Shown one piece after another: positions 1 to 12,401 of a DNA stretch of 64,000 nucleotides. Position 1 is the first letter of the stretch, and every line of letters starts with the position of its first letter. The notes beneath the pieces were generated by a model. That model had not been told where the DNA came from. It was given only the letters and a program-made list of their open reading frames with translations, and ran no database searches. The stretch spans positions 9,550,741 through 9,614,740 of the forward strand of contig OX459110.1 of assembly GCA_949775045.1 (NCBI GenBank). The letters run 5' to 3'. The position numbers were made by a program, and so were the translations under genes. The DNA is from Metridium senile. Taxonomy: Eukaryota; Cnidaria; Anthozoa; Actiniaria; Metridiidae.

Positions 1-590
1 CACATTATGGGATACCTGTGCGCTTGGTTTCAGAGAGAGGCCTTGAGACTAATCTCAATACTCCATTTTCATGTTATTTAGTACCGCTGTTCTATTTGAC
101 CAGAGGCGCATTCGCACAGGTCAAGCCTCGATTTGTTGTAAAAATATTCACAAATTCCAAGCAAAGCACGGGAAAATACTACCACCAAACAATAGAACAA
201 TAAGCATATCTTTGATACGACACAGTCGAATTTACTTCGAATCGAGATTATCCTTGTGCATGTGCGCTTTTTGTCAAATTATATAGCGCTGCTAAATAAC
301 ATGAAACTGGAGTATTTGTTTCAAAAAGGTTGTCCAAGGCGATAGTTTATTTCAAGACTGAAAGGAATAGTGGGCACGTTTCTATGTACTTGGTTTCAGA
401 AGAACCTCCTGAGACTAATCTCAATTTGTTTTATTTCAAAAAGATTGTCTAAGATGATAATTTATTTCAAGACTGAAGGGAATTGTGGGCATGTTTCCGT
501 GCGCTTGATTTTAGAAGAACCTCCATAGACTAATCTCAATTTGTTTTATTCCAAAAAGGTTTTACAAGGCGATGGTTTATTGAAGAAATT
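1..590. repeat. ~115-bp tandem repeat array
   Basis: At least three units are seen, marked by a TTTCAAAAAGGTTGTCC-like start at about 319, 434 and 549, each followed by AAGACTGAAAGGAAT..GTGGGCA and GAGACTAATCTCAAT. Bases 1-60 are the tail of an earlier unit, split from the next by the TIR element at 61-312. The unit start and the GGAATNGTGGGCA block resemble the ends of TIR family A (11812-12067) and the 66-bp array at 28395-28905, so it probably derives from a DNA-element end. Confidence 0.75.
61..312. mobile_element. Short TIR element, family B, copy 1
   Basis: A 252-bp element whose ends are inverted repeats: the left end CTCCATTTTCATGTTATTTA matches the complement of the right end (CTCCAGTTTCATGTTATTTA), with TA on both sides. 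It is inserted in a tandem-repeat array. A second copy lies at 27736-27967 inside another TIR element. There is no coding capacity, so it is non-autonomous (MITE-like). The superfamily is not assigned. Confidence 0.8.
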
Positions 591-713
591 GTGTTTCTTT
601 TAAAACAAGACCAATTGAGGTGCGTAGAATAATCATTGTAATTTTAATGTTATAAGTTTTAAATTATTCAATATAATTTAAAAATGAATTATTAAGTTAG
701 TCATAAGAAATTT

Positions 714-862
714 ACTAGAGTACAAACACTGAAAGTGTGCAATACTTTGTACTATTTACCACTAAATAGTGTTGATTAAACAATAGAGAACAAAAGAATT
801 TGCATAATTTAGCAGTATTTAGTAGTATTTATGTTGCACACCTTTAGTGTTTGTACTCTAGT
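714..862. mobile_element. 149-bp TIR element
   Basis: The left end ACTAGAGTACAAACACTGAA is repeated in inverted orientation at the right end (TTTAGTGTTTGTACTCTAGT). The arms are ~29 bp with few mismatches, and the interior is AT-rich. It is a non-autonomous foldback or MITE-like element, seen once in this window. Confidence 0.7.
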
Positions 863-1050
863 GCAAAAACAAGTTAAACTAAATTGAAACAAAATGTAAT
901 CCGATGTTTCAAAGTCATCTTAACTCCAATATCTATTATATTTTATTGTCCTTAAAGTTACCATGAAATGTAGAAATACTAACATTTCAATTTTAATACC
1001 CTAAACTCCTCCCCTAAGCTAGAGACACGGCGAGCATATACCCGATACTC

Positions 1051-1052
<2 letters not shown>

Positions 1053-1085
<33 letters not shown>

Positions 1086-1300
1086 GGGGCTTTGTCCAAG
1101 TGGTAGGGGTGATCAGCGTACCTTTTAGGGTTAAAATATTTCCAGTGCGTACCTTTTAGGGTCCATTTAGAGATTTGGCTCAAAAATCAGTTCTAAGGGT
1201 CGTTTTTACTCTGCTTTATTTGTATCTGAGCGTACCTTTTATAGGGGTCATTTTCAAAAATCTCCGCCGATCACCCCCCTACCACTTGGACAAAGGGAGT
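1053..1300. mobile_element. Poly(G)-capped foldback element, family 1, copy broken by gap
   Basis: A 32-base G run is followed by CTTTGTCCAAGTGGTAGGGG. The element ends with the inverse (CCCCTACCACTTGGACAAAG) at 1276-1296 and then runs into an assembly gap. The interior repeats GCGTACCTTTTAGGG. The organisation matches the complete copy at 25043-25308, so the missing 3' part is expected to be poly(C). It has no coding capacity. Confidence 0.8.
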
Positions 1301-1500
1301 NNNNNNNNNNNNNNNNNNNNNNNNNNNNNNNNNNNNNNNNNNNNNNNNNNNNNNNNNNNNNNNNNNNNNNNNNNNNNNNNNNNNNNNNNNNNNNNNNNNN
1401 NNNNNNNNNNNNNNNNNNNNNNNNNNNNNNNNNNNNNNNNNNNNNNNNNNNNNNNNNNNNNNNNNNNNNNNNNNNNNNNNNNNNNNNNNNNNNNNNNNNN
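1301..1500. other. Assembly gap (200 N)
   Basis: Exactly 200 ambiguous bases lie between the end of one poly(G)-capped element and a run of 20 C. The round length suggests a placeholder, and the break is probably caused by the homopolymer ends and inverted copies on both sides. Confidence 0.98.
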
Positions 1501-1620
1501 CCCCCCCCCCCCCCCCCCCCGGGCCGATATTTTTACCTGGAATCAACATCCGGGTATTTTCTGTCACTACATTTTCTGACCAGTGTCCTTGGATATAGAT
1601 ATCTACAATCATGTGTACCC

Positions 1621-1866
1621 GGGGGGGAAACTCCCTTTGTCCAAGTGGTAGGGGTGATCGGCGGAGATTTTGAAAATGACCCCTAAAAGGTACGCTCAGA
1701 TACAAATAAAGTAAAAACGACCCTTAGAACTGATTTTTGAGCCAAATCTCTAAATGGACCCTAAAAGGTACGCACTGGAAATATTTTAACCCTAGAAGGT
1801 ACGCCGATCACCCCTACCACTTGGACGGGAAGGGAGTACCCCCAACCCCCCCCCCCCCCCCCCCCC
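1621..1866. mobile_element. Poly(G)-capped foldback element, family 1, inverted copy
   Basis: The same element as at 1053-1300 in opposite internal orientation: seven G, then CTCCCTTTGTCCAAGTGGTA, ending with CTACCACTTGGAC and poly(C). It is flanked by a 10-bp direct repeat, CATGTGTACC, at 1610-1619 and 1875-1884, which fits a target-site duplication. No open frame is meaningful. Confidence 0.8.
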
Positions 1867-2189
1867 GGCCCGGGCATGTGTACCTTGGGATATTTTTATT
1901 TTTACACGAAAAAGATTTCTATAACATTTTCCCTCTCCCCCTTATCAATGTTAAAAATGCGAAACGGTTGTCATTTGAAAGACCAATCAATATTGCTCTG
2001 GGGGTATGGGGGTTTGCAAATCAAATTGATCATTTTGTATATTTTTTAAAACTCAAACAAAAACGCTCATGAAAATGTAGTGTCCCGACAATTTTGAACT
2101 TGATTAGCCCATCGAGTGTACGCTCTCAGAACATCTAGTTCTCCGTAGACTATGTGTACGGTTTTGAAGTGCTCCATGCCAATCCCAAC

Positions 2190-3425
2190 CCTCAACAATT
2201 AGGAAATACCATTTCCATGTCAGACAACATTTAAAAGGCTTCCATTTTAGCACTTAAATGCCTTCTCTTTCAGAATATTATTCATTCACGCGGTCACTAA
2301 TGTGTTTGATGTTGCTATTTTCCAAAATAATATCAATTAGATATTGAAATATTCCATCACTACTCAAATCCCTAATGCTGAATTATGGGAAACCATTTCA
2401 ATGTCAGTTAGCATTCAAAAGTTTTCCAATATAGCATTTAAATGGCTTCTCTATCCGCTTTTTATTGGTTTTTGTGACATTTTTAATTTATAAAATTGCA
2501 GTTTCTCAGATTCCAAGCTTTTAGCTTCATATCCCAATCGAAAATCTAGCCATTTTAAAAGGAATACAACACCTGAAAGGTTTCCATTCTGGCATTTAAA
2601 TGGTTTCTCTAACTACTTTTAAATGGTTTCGTAAACTCACTAAAATATTCCCGATATTATATTGCTATAACTAAAGCGATATCGAATTTCACAATTTTAA
2701 TATTTACCCACCCCACTCCGACCTCTAGCCATTTTAAAAGTAATACACTTTCAATGTCAGCTTATACTTAAAATTTTCAATTCTAGTATTTAAATGGCTT
2801 CTCTAGCTGCTTTTAAATGGGTTTGTAGCATACTTAAAATATTAGCATTCAATATCGATATCGAATTTCGTGATTTTCAAGTTTCCCATCCCACTCCGAC
2901 TGCTAGCTATTATGGCATACAATTTCAAAGCCAGCTAACACTTAAAAATGTTTCAACCCTGGTATCTAAATGACTTCTATAACTCAGTGCTTTTAAAAGG
3001 TTTTGAATCACCACTAAAATATTCTCGATATTCCATTTCTATGTATAAAAACACTTTAAAGGTATTCGCTATAGCATTCAAATGGCTTTTCTAACTGCTT
3101 TTAAATGGTTTCACATCACTAAAATATTCTCGAAATACCATTTCTATGTATAAAACGCACTTGAAAGGTTTTCGCGATAGCATTCAAATGGCTTTTCTAA
3201 CTGCTTTTAAATGGTTTCACATCACTAAAATATTCTCGATATACCATTTCTATGTATAAAACGCACTTGAAAGGTTTTCGCCCAGTATAGCATTCAAATG
3301 GCTTTTCTAACTGCTTTTTAATTGTTTCACATCACTAAAATATTCTCGATATACCATTTCTATGTATAAAACGCACTTGAAAGGTTTTTGCTATAGCATT
3401 CAAATGGCTTTTCAAACTGCATTTG
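2190..3425. repeat. Degenerate array, regular ~105-110-bp units at the right end
   Basis: Units contain CATTCAAATGGCTTTTCTAA, CTGCTTTTAAATGG and AAAATATTCTCGATA. From about 3030 the unit is regular, with CCATTTCTATGTATAAAA at about 3033, 3138, 3244 and 3354. To the left the same blocks recur with heavy divergence. It is non-coding satellite-like DNA. Confidence 0.75.
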
Positions 3426-4674
3426 ACACATTCTTTGACGTCATTTAAAATTTTTCAATTTCTTTTTTTTCAAATGCTTTTAACTCCATCGGATATTGTG
3501 ACAACATAATTGCCTTTATTTTCTAGTTGGAATCATTTTTGTTTACGACATTTCACTGTAATTAAACTTTTGATCTTATTTCACATATAATTCAAACTTG
3601 CTTCCCCTTTGGTTTAATTTAAAAAGTGTTTTTAAAATTAGTTAAATTACCTCTTTTATTTCATTTTATATATTTTTCGATACATTGCGTGCAAACAGCT
3701 CAATATTAATTTGCACTAAACTTTTTTTTTCAGTCGATTCGAGATTACAATTTCAGTTATATTTCAATTATAGAGAATAATTGTTAGATAATACAATTGT
3801 GCGAGAGAGATATCGAAATTGAACACAAGACGATAAATTCCATATCTCCAAGCGTCCATGTACTATTCTGTTTATCATATAAACAAAAATTATTTTTATG
3901 CAAAAAAATGATATTTTCACATGCAAAAGTTATCGTATTTTCACTGTTCAAATACGATATTTCTCAGTGTTAGAAATCCCTGTAAACTACTGTTTATATA
4001 ATATACTTCATTATCTTTCTAAAGTTAATCTTATTGATTAATGAGATGAGAGACTTTGTACATATATCAATATATAATTTTATTCCCAACAGTTACACTG
4101 GAAAAATCATAGTTTGTAAATAGCCTGTAAATACGAATTTACAAGATCGAGGTTCATTTACATAGATGGTAGATATCTATTTAAAAACTATTGGCATACT
4201 ATGGAAGTTTTCTTTTCTTTCTCAGTAATATTGCTGTAATTATATAAAGACAACTTCATCATGTTCTTTGCCGTGATTTTTTGTCACTCGCATACGACGT
4301 TAAAGTGGCTCTGTACTGTCATATATTGAGTCATTTTTTTTGCTATCAATAGTTTTACGTCTGTTTATAAAACTTTTGCTTTGCGCTATTCAAATAATGT
4401 TTCTTTGTGTCTAAATATTTACTGTAATTATATCTTAAAAGGTTTTAGGTGTTTTACATGTCAAGGGTTTTTTCTACACATAAGATTTGTTGATGTTTTA
4501 GTCCACCTCTTCTCCTGTTTAGCATATAAAGGGTTTTTGGTTATGGCAACATCCTTCAGTTTGATTGAAAATAACTTTTTGAGCGGTTTTGTTCTTCATT
4601 AGCTTTTTTCGTTCGTTTTTCTCTTAATTGTTCTCGTCGTCTTTTGCTGATGTTTTTTTTTTTGTTGAAACTTG
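3426..4674. other. AT-rich DNA without recognised feature
   Basis: No open frame with protein-like composition, TIR pair or tandem array was seen. The only ORF of note (around 4381) opens with a non-ATG codon and has no recognisable motif. Confidence 0.5.
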
Positions 4675-5860
4675 TTCATTCCTCTATTCATTCCTCTATT
4701 CATTCATTTATTCATCCACTAATTAATTAATTAATTTATGTATGCATTCGTTCGTTTGTTCATCATTCATTTATTTCGATTCAACTATGTGATCACTCAA
4801 TCAACCACTCATTCATTCATTCATTCATTTATCATTCATTCATTCATTCATTCGTTTATTTAGGTTATCAAAGTTATCATTCAATCATCCATTTATTCAT
4901 ACATCCATTAAATTAGTTATTTTTCATATTCATTCATTTGTACATTTATTTATTTATTCATTTATCCATTCATTCATTCACTTTAATCATCTAAATCATC
5001 ACTTTAATCATCTAAATCTTCACTCACTCATTTAATCAAACATTTATATATTCATCCATCCATTCATTCATTCATAAACTCTTTCATTCATTCATGTATT
5101 CAATCACTATCAGTATGTTCATTAATTTTTTTCATTCCTTTATTTTTCTATGTTATATTTTATGTTTTCATTTGTCCGTTTTCTATTTGTTTATTAGTTC
5201 AATTATTTGTTTCTTTGTTTCTTTCTTTCTTTCTGTAATCATTTATTGTCTTTGTCTTTTATCCATTCTTGTGTCATTATGTTTTATATTTGCTTTGTTT
5301 GTTTTTCCTTGAATTTGCGTTTTTTTTCTGTTTTTTTTTTATCCTATTTCCTCTCATTTGTTTATTTGTTTTTAATATTTTGTATTTCGTAATTATTTTG
5401 TCGTAAAATGTCATTTTTTGTTCTCTTTGCTTTTTTCCCTCGTATGGTTTTTTCCTTTTTCTTCCTTTGTTTCCAATCTATCTATCTAATTCTTTTTTTG
5501 TTTTTCATCATTCTCACCTCCCTTTTATTAAAACATCTATAAATTCATTCATTATATATCTTCTATTTTCTTTCTGTTTTTTTTTTTCTCTTTTTGTTTT
5601 TGTTCTGTATTCTTACTACCCTCTTCTCCATTCATTCATTCATCAATCTATTTTTTTACTGAATTCGTTCGTTTGTTCATTCATTCATTCAACCATTCAT
5701 TCATCAATTCCTCTATCTATCCATCAAATTATCCATTCTTTCATTTATTTATTCATCTATCCATCTCTCCATCCATTTATTCATCTATTTATTTATTCAT
5801 CCATTCACTTATTCATCTATTAATTAATTCATTCATTTATCCATTCAGCCGTGTTTTTTT
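4675..5860. repeat. ATTC-type microsatellite and pyrimidine-rich DNA
   Basis: Degenerate ATTC/ATTT/ATCC tetranucleotide runs at 4675-5100 and 5620-5860 flank a T-rich, purine-poor stretch (5100-5620). Translated frames give only Ser/Phe/Ile/His-rich artefacts. Confidence 0.9.
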
Positions 5861-6224
5861 TATTCTTTCATTTATGTTTCTCCCTTAAGCTTTTTCCTTC
5901 TTCCTTTTCTCTTTCTCATCATTCATTCCCACTTCCCACTTCAATCGAATCATTTATCGATTCATTTATTCACCTTTTTATCATCAAATCCTTCGATCAC
6001 CTTGAACACTTGCGAGCTTAACTCAATCACATTACATCGTAAACTTTCCCTAACCTAGTTCGTGCAGGAAGAAAGCTTCTCCGTTTCCTTTGAACGCCAT
6101 AAACACATTAGCTATGAATTACACAGGAAGCGCCAAGCACAAGCCTTGAAAGGGGGCGTGCTAAATCAAAGTAGTTTGTTACAAACCGCTCGTGCAACCA
6201 AAGACTAGTAGTATATACATGGAG
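5861..6224. other. Unique DNA without recognised feature
   Basis: Less AT-rich than its surroundings (for example GGGGGCGTGC near 6150), but no open frame, splice pair or repeat structure was found. Confidence 0.4.
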
Positions 6225-7520
6225 AAAGTAGGAGTTATCGAACACCGCGCAACATAATATTGTCTGAGTGGGTTTCTAAAACGTCTAATTGTATTGGTAT
6301 TGAATTTTAAGACGGTGAGTGACCTATCTATTCGTTAATTTTCTCGTTTAAACAAGGTGTATTCGTATTTTTTAATTATGCATAGAGTTTAGTGTGTTAA
6401 TATGATTGCAAGATAGCATGTGTATATAGTCGCAGTTATCGTATATACCGCGCAAAATAGGAGATTTGAGAGTTTATAAAACGTCTCGTTGCATTGGTAT
6501 TGAATTTTTAAGACGGTGAGTAGCCATTTTCTTCTTTAATTTTCTTTTTTAACAAGTAGTATTAATATTATTTGATTATGCATAGCGTTTAGTATGTTAA
6601 CTATGATTACGAGATAGTATATAGTCTAACTTATCGTATATCTTGAAACTATAAGATTGTCTGGGTTTATAAAGAAGTGCAATTTCAGTGCTATTGAAAT
6701 ATAAGATGGTGAGTAACCATTTTATTCTGTAATTTTCTTCTTGAAACAAGTTGTATTCATATTTTATTTTATTGTTGAGTTAAATGTGCTGTATGATTTG
6801 GAAATAGCATGTGAATAGTCGCAGTTATGGTATATTTCGCGCAAAATAAGATTATTACATTACTATTGAACTATAGACCAAAGCCAAAACTTAGTAGCCG
6901 CGCCTTTATAGCGCACGGGAATGAGGCTTATTATGCAAACAGAGAAAAAACATTCCGTCGCTAAGGACAAAACTACAACTTCATTGACAGCATTTGATGG
7001 TCGTTTTTCCACCTTTTTCTTTTGTAAAATACTAGAATTTTCAACTAAATTACCGCTTTCTACGTTATATTTTATAATAGTTAGCCTTTTTTCAATTTTT
7101 AGTAGCATTTTATTTTGTTTTTGACCTTTACACTGCTCGACTTCACGCCCTTCTGCGATGAAATTATGGAGGAGAAAAGTGATTCAAAGTCAGGTAAATT
7201 GATCTTTTTAACTAATTGAAAAAAGTTAGCCTTTTTTTAGCCATACATACGACTTCATATAAGTTTTTTAGTTCATTATCTATCATTTTGTTGGATATTT
7301 TTGTTCAAATCGACCTCGCTACGTCATAAAGTAACCTTTTTATTTTTTATTAGTTTCTTTAAACAAGTAGTTTTTAGTGTGTTAATTTGATTTCGAGATA
7401 GTTTAGTCGCAGTTATCGTAGACCGCGCAAAATAAGATTGTTTAAATTGTATTGCTATTGAATCGTTAGACGGCGAGTAAAACTCTTTTTTTGTTTTTAA
7501 GTAAATTATATTAATATCGT
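6225..7520. repeat. ~200-bp tandem array with interrupting sequence
   Basis: Units carry GTTATCGTATA, CCGCGCAAAATA and AAGACGGTGAGT. The GTGAGT block lies at 6315, 6516 and 6709, and as GCGAGT near 7474. Bases ~6860-7370 interrupt the period and include a stretch starting ATAGACCAAAGCCAAAACTT. No coding evidence was seen on either strand, although short ORFs exist. Confidence 0.65.
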
Positions 7521-7729
7521 TTAATTGTACATATAGTTTAGTACTTGTGCCCTTATATGCAGGATATGGAGAGAGTTTGGGAAAAGCCCAAGCCATTTTA
7601 GACTAATTGAGGGTTGATAAAGAAGTCTATTAACATTGCTATTATAAGATGCTGATTAACTTTTGTCTATTATATTTTTTTTTTCAAGTAAGTTTTATTG
7701 ATATATTTTTCAATCGTGTTTCGAGAATT

Positions 7730-8420
7730 TTGAAAGGAGAGGTTTTCTTCTCTCACTCTTAGAGCGACAAAAAAGGGTAAGAGGAAAAATGACCCTCTGC
7801 TCACAGACTATGTTTCAAGATAAGTGCATAGCAAATTGCAGTCAAGCTTTCTTAATGTGTATATATATTTTACAATCGTTTTTAAAGTACCCTGCCACCA
7901 GAGTTTTTTTTGTCTTACCCTTACAACGACGAGCAGGGGAGTAAGAGGAAAAAAAAGACCCTCTGCTCGCAGACTATGTTTCAAGATAAGTGCATAGCAA
8001 ATTGCAGTCAAGCTATCTTAATGTCTATATATATTTTACAATCGTTTTTAAAGTACCCTGCCACCAGAGTTTTTTTGTCTTACCCTTACAACGACGAGCA
8101 GGGGAGTAAGAGGAAAAAAGACCCTCTGCTCGCAGACTGTGTTTCAAGATAAGTGCATAGCAAATTGCAGTCAAGCTATCTTAACGTATATATATATTTT
8201 ACAATCGTTTTTAAAGTACCCTGCAACCAGAGTTTTTTTCTTACCCTCATAGCGACGAGCAGGGGAGTAGGAGAAAAAATTAAGATCCTCTGCACGCAGA
8301 CTGTGTTTCAGACTATGTTTCGGTGCATTATAGCAAATTATCTGATAGTCAAGCTATATATGTTTAAAAATCTTTTTAAGGTACCCTGCAAGCAGAGAGG
8401 AAAAAAGACCCCCGTAAATT
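7730..8420. repeat. ~165-bp tandem array (about four units)
   Basis: Units contain AAGATAAGTGCATAGCAAAT (about 7816, 7983 and 8146), GTACCCTGCCACCAGAGTTT and GACCCTCTGCTCGCAGACT. The blocks CCAGAG..TTTT and CTCTGCTC..CAG resemble the TIRs of the 9-bp-TSD element at 29569-29691, so the array may derive from such an element. Confidence 0.75.
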
Positions 8421-8452
8421 TTCGTCAAAGTATCTTACATTATATCAATAGA

Positions 8453-8562
8453 AACTAGCGAGGAAACTAGTATTGGCTGCGTCGGTGTTTGATATAAACG
8501 ATGGGTAATATAATGAAATTTGATAACACCGTCAAAAATGTAACTTGACTTTACTGATGTTT
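8453..8562 (-). mobile_element. Hammerhead-element unit (family alpha), truncated
   Basis: Contains the family signatures GAAACTAGCGAG..AACTAGTAT, GGCTGCGTCGGTGTTTGATA and TAACACCGTCAAAAATG. It stops at TTTACTGATGTTT, just inside the expected hammerhead-like region. Read on the minus strand it is the part downstream of the ribozyme. Fuller copies lie at 16783-16913, 21555-21793, 32968-33230 and 34602-35104. Confidence 0.7.
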
Positions 8563-9822
8563 TACTTTATATCATACGACTGTTTGAGGGTTTATAAAAA
8601 GTCTAATTGTCCTCTATTGTATCTTATAATATAGCTTAGATAGTACGTAGGCTCTGATTGGTTGATTCACTCAAAAGAGCTATGCTCTATTTCACCGGTA
8701 GAGACATGGTTTTTGATTGACAGCTCACAATTTTAATAAGAGTTTTTCTGTTATAAGCTACTACATCTACTAAAAACGGCTATTAAAATGTAAAAAGACT
8801 TTCCATCTTGTGAACGTTCTGGTAACCTAAACCCTGAAGCCTACGGTGCAATAAAATGCAATTCAAAGGCGACAAAAATCAGAGACATGGTTTTGAAAAT
8901 ACGCCGCCTTTAGACAAACTGTAAAGTTAGAAGTCAAAAGTTGAATTTGATCAAAACAAACAAAAACAAAAGGAAAACAGCGCTTCAAAGTGGCAATAAT
9001 TTTTACTTCATTTTATCCTTGACATATGAAGATAATTTCATAGTGAATAAGTGAGATTTTTTTGCAATTGAACTCGATTAATCTTGAACAAATAACTTGC
9101 ATGTTCGTTGAATTTATCGACGGCAAAAAAGTATATTTTGTTTTATAAAAACAAACAAACACACAATCAATTACAGAATTATACTGTAATGTGCTTTCAA
9201 GTTTTTTATTCTTATAAATAAACCATGTTTGAAAACAAGCAATGTGAACAAAAAAAACAGATTTACATTTATCTTTCAATTGTCTCGTCAAAATGAAAAC
9301 AGAAACTGATAAACCTTAATCCTGCAAACGTTTAATTAAAAGTAAATAAATACATACTTTCAGCAGCCTATCTTGTAGATGTGGTCTTTGTTCTTTTTAA
9401 CTTCAAAACGTTGTACGTATACACAGCAAGCTTGTCTTGTTCAAACTGTTTTTTTCTCAGTGTGATAAATTGCTGTCAGTCGGCACGGCTTTCACTACTC
9501 AAATAAAATTCAAATTCGCTTGAATTGCTGTATATATGTCAGTCTCATGCAAGAGTTCAGCTAAAGGTTTTTGTTTTTAGCCACAGAAGTCAACCAAAGC
9601 TATGTTTTAACGGTTTTTTTAAATGAAATTCCTTCTTTTAATCTAGCAAAAAGACCCGGGAAGAAAGTGAACAGCACCTTGGTCCTTTTTGATCAAGATT
9701 GCTCAATAGTACACTGATTATGATTGGTTCATTGGGCACTGGTTTTAGTTTTGAGAATTACAATTTTAATCAACAAATAAAACTACGTTTTTACGGAAAA
9801 ACCTGCATTGCTATATTATAAA
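8563..9822. other. AT-rich intergenic DNA, few recognisable pieces
   Basis: A fragment of the foldback family at 9823-10010 (GCTCTATTTCACCGGTAGAG at about 8679-8700) is visible. No convincing gene was seen. The minus-strand frame around 9013-9291 has no recognisable motif. Confidence 0.4.
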
Positions 9823-10010
9823 AGCAATAGAAGCCAGTTCCTATGACTCTACCAGTGAAATAGAGCACTTGGGATGTTGTTTGAAACACTCGAAAAAGTT
9901 ATAAAATCACTCGCTTTCAGCAAGTGATTTTATAACTTTTCTCGTGTTTCTCCCAACATCCCGCGTGCTCTATTTCACCGGTAGAGTCATAGGAACTGAC
10001 TTCTATTGCT
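9823..10010. mobile_element. 188-bp foldback element
   Basis: A long near-perfect inverted repeat. The left arm begins AGCAATAGAAG and contains CCTATGACTCTACC and GAGCACTTGGGATG. The right arm mirrors it and ends CTATTGCT. The short loop lies near 9913-9922, and TAAA occurs on both sides. It would extrude as a ~90-bp hairpin and has no coding capacity. Confidence 0.8.
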
Positions 10011-11259
10011 TAAATAACACGATGAGTGTGTTGATATATTTTTTTTCATTGCGTCTCACGACAAGCAAATTGTTGTCGTAGTTTATTCATATATGCGTTA
10101 GGTTTTGACGAGCCAATTTTATTGAAATTCGTGCAACGTATAGTACAGCAAATTTCTGTAAGGATGATGTTATAAAACGAAAATTGTTAAATTTTCTTAT
10201 TCATGCAAAGAAACCCGAGCTGTAAATGAGGAACTGTTTTTTTTTTTAATTAATTGTTAAGTATCTTTTGCCCTAAGGATATGCTATGTGTGAGAGATAT
10301 TGGAAGTTAATAAGAGAATTGTTTAAAAAAAACATGGTCATACCATCACGTACAAAACACTTCGGCATTTCAGTTTTCGTGTTCCTGCCTGACACGGTCT
10401 ACATAATTCAATCTATGAAACAATTATTTGAAATCACGTATTTTGATTGGTTGAGGCTCGTGCTTTATGAGAGCACGTAGCGCGCGCGTTTGCATGTTGA
10501 TCAAATATGTCAATTATGTTTTATAAAATCGCCTAATTTGACTTATGTTGCGTTGGTCCTATTTACTCATATTTCCTCAAAGATTGCATTGTTTAAAAGA
10601 AACAGAAAACTTGTTTGCTGTGATGTGTGCAGGTAGAAAGCACTTGGGGATTGTCCACTTCGAGTCATGCTTCTCTTAACACTTCTCTCGTGTTCTGGCG
10701 ATCGCTGCGTGCTTTATAACTGTAAACTAAAAACTAGTCTTACCATGTTATTTATTATCAAAATGTTTTTCTTCTGTTTAAGCCAAAAAATATACCTCAC
10801 TGGCCTGCCCTCGTAAAATTCTGCGTTTTCTGTTTTTACAAGAAACAATAAAACTCCAAGTTAAACAATAAAACGGAGGAAGCAAATATTAAAATAGGTT
10901 TCCAGCTCACGGCAAAGAAGGCCATTCAAAACTAGCCTTACCATTTTAATTATTATCAAAATGTTTTTTTTTCTGTTTAAGCCAAAGAACAGACCTCACA
11001 CCACCCCTCACAATATTCCTTTAGCTATTCGCTAACTTATCTGTTTAAAAATGTATGTTATTATACACTAGTGCAAGTAGGTTCCGTTTAAAAGTGTTTT
11101 AGAGTCCTCACTGCTTGTTATTCTAATCTTGTTTAACTAAACCAAATTGTAAAACACGACGATTACTCTTTTGATTCACGCAGCTTCGATGTTCAACAAA
11201 AAATATATTTACTATTTCAAAAGGTAAATTCTTAGATTAAAGTGATAGCAATAACATAC
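10011..11259. other. Intergenic DNA with one two-copy repeat
   Basis: A ~200-bp segment containing TATTATCAAAATGTTTTTC and TCTGTTTAAGCCAAA occurs twice (from about 10735 and 10930). No gene is supported. The ORF at 10286-10480 has no recognisable motif. Confidence 0.4.
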
Positions 11260-12170
11260 ATACATACATGTTGTTAGACTACCAATCGGGGCTTTTCGGG
11301 CCAGTAGAATTATAAACAACAAGATAAACTTTGTTGTTATCCGCTCTCAAAAACTCAACTTAAACATTAGCCACTGGCTAGGGAGATTCTGTAACGACTC
11401 CCTCGACGTAAAGCAATTATTTATTTTTTTCAAATATGCTATATATTTCAGATAGATAAATATATATACATATACTTTCTTGGACTACTAATAGTGCTTT
11501 TCGGACTAGTAGAATTATAAATGATAAGATAAACTGTATTCTTATAAGATCAACTTTGTTGTTATCTCACAAACTCAAATATACTTTCAGGTAGAGTTAT
11601 AGAGAGATATTTTGTATAATTAAAAAAATTGTTGATAGCATATATATACATGCATTTTGTTAGATTACCAATCAGGGCTTTTTGGACCAGTAGAAATATA
11701 AATGATAAGATCAACTTTGTTGTTATCTCAAAAACTCAAATGTACTTTATATTTCAGTTACAGTTATAGAGAGATAGTTTGTATAATTAAAAAAATTGTT
11801 GATAGCATATACACCTATTTCAATTAACGTTGTCCATCTGGAATGGTTGATCTGAGACCGATAGGAATTGTGGGAGCTCGTTAAACTGCAAATGCACTAT
11901 TATAATCACGCTTGAATATTAATGTTTACTTCTGGAATACTGTTATCTGTAATTCTGCACCATTCAAGTGTGATTAAAACAATGTATTTGAAATTTAATG
12001 AACTCCCACAATTCCCATCGGTCTCAGATCAACCATTCCAGATGGACAACGTTAATTGAAATAGCTGTATATACATGTATTTTGATAGATTACCAATAGG
12101 GCTTTTTGGGCCAATATAATTATAAATGATAAATTAAATTTTCAGTATTCTTATTTCACAAAACTAAAAC
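11260..12170. repeat. ~185-bp tandem array interrupted by a TIR element
   Basis: Units share ATACATACATG..GTTAGACTACCAATC, GGGCTTTTCGGGCCAGTAGA and ATAAGATAAACTTTGTTGTT (from about 11265, 11470, 11650 and 12070). The third unit is cleanly split by the TIR element at 11812-12067, so the array predates that insertion. Confidence 0.75.
11812..12067. mobile_element. TIR element family A, intact copy
   Basis: A 256-bp element. The left end CACCTATTTCAATTAACGTT and following GGTTGATCTGAGACCGATAG are mirrored at the right end (..CGTTAATTGAAATAGCTG). TATA lies on both sides (11808-11811 and 12068-12071) as a target duplication. Comparison with the undisturbed array unit confirms the boundaries. It is non-coding, and its ~66-bp end is the likely source of the array at 28395-28905. 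Confidence 0.85.
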
Positions 12171-12401
12171 ATACTATTTATTTCAGATAGAGATAGAGAG
12201 ATAGTTTGTGCAATTAAAAGATATATATTTTTTGTATCTGACTTCAGTGTTTCTATCAAGACGTCTTCTATACTGTCTTTATCAGTTAATACAATATGAA
12301 AGATTTTTACGCAAGGATATTTAAAAAACGCTACGGAAGCGCTCAAAATCATACAAAAGATTGAAATGAAATTGAATGAAAGAGTGAATGAATGCATATA
12401 T

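Noticed and set aside
10286..10480. 64-codon plus-strand ORF starting with ATG
   Set aside because: Short, with no signal peptide, domain or splice site. The surroundings are decayed repeats.
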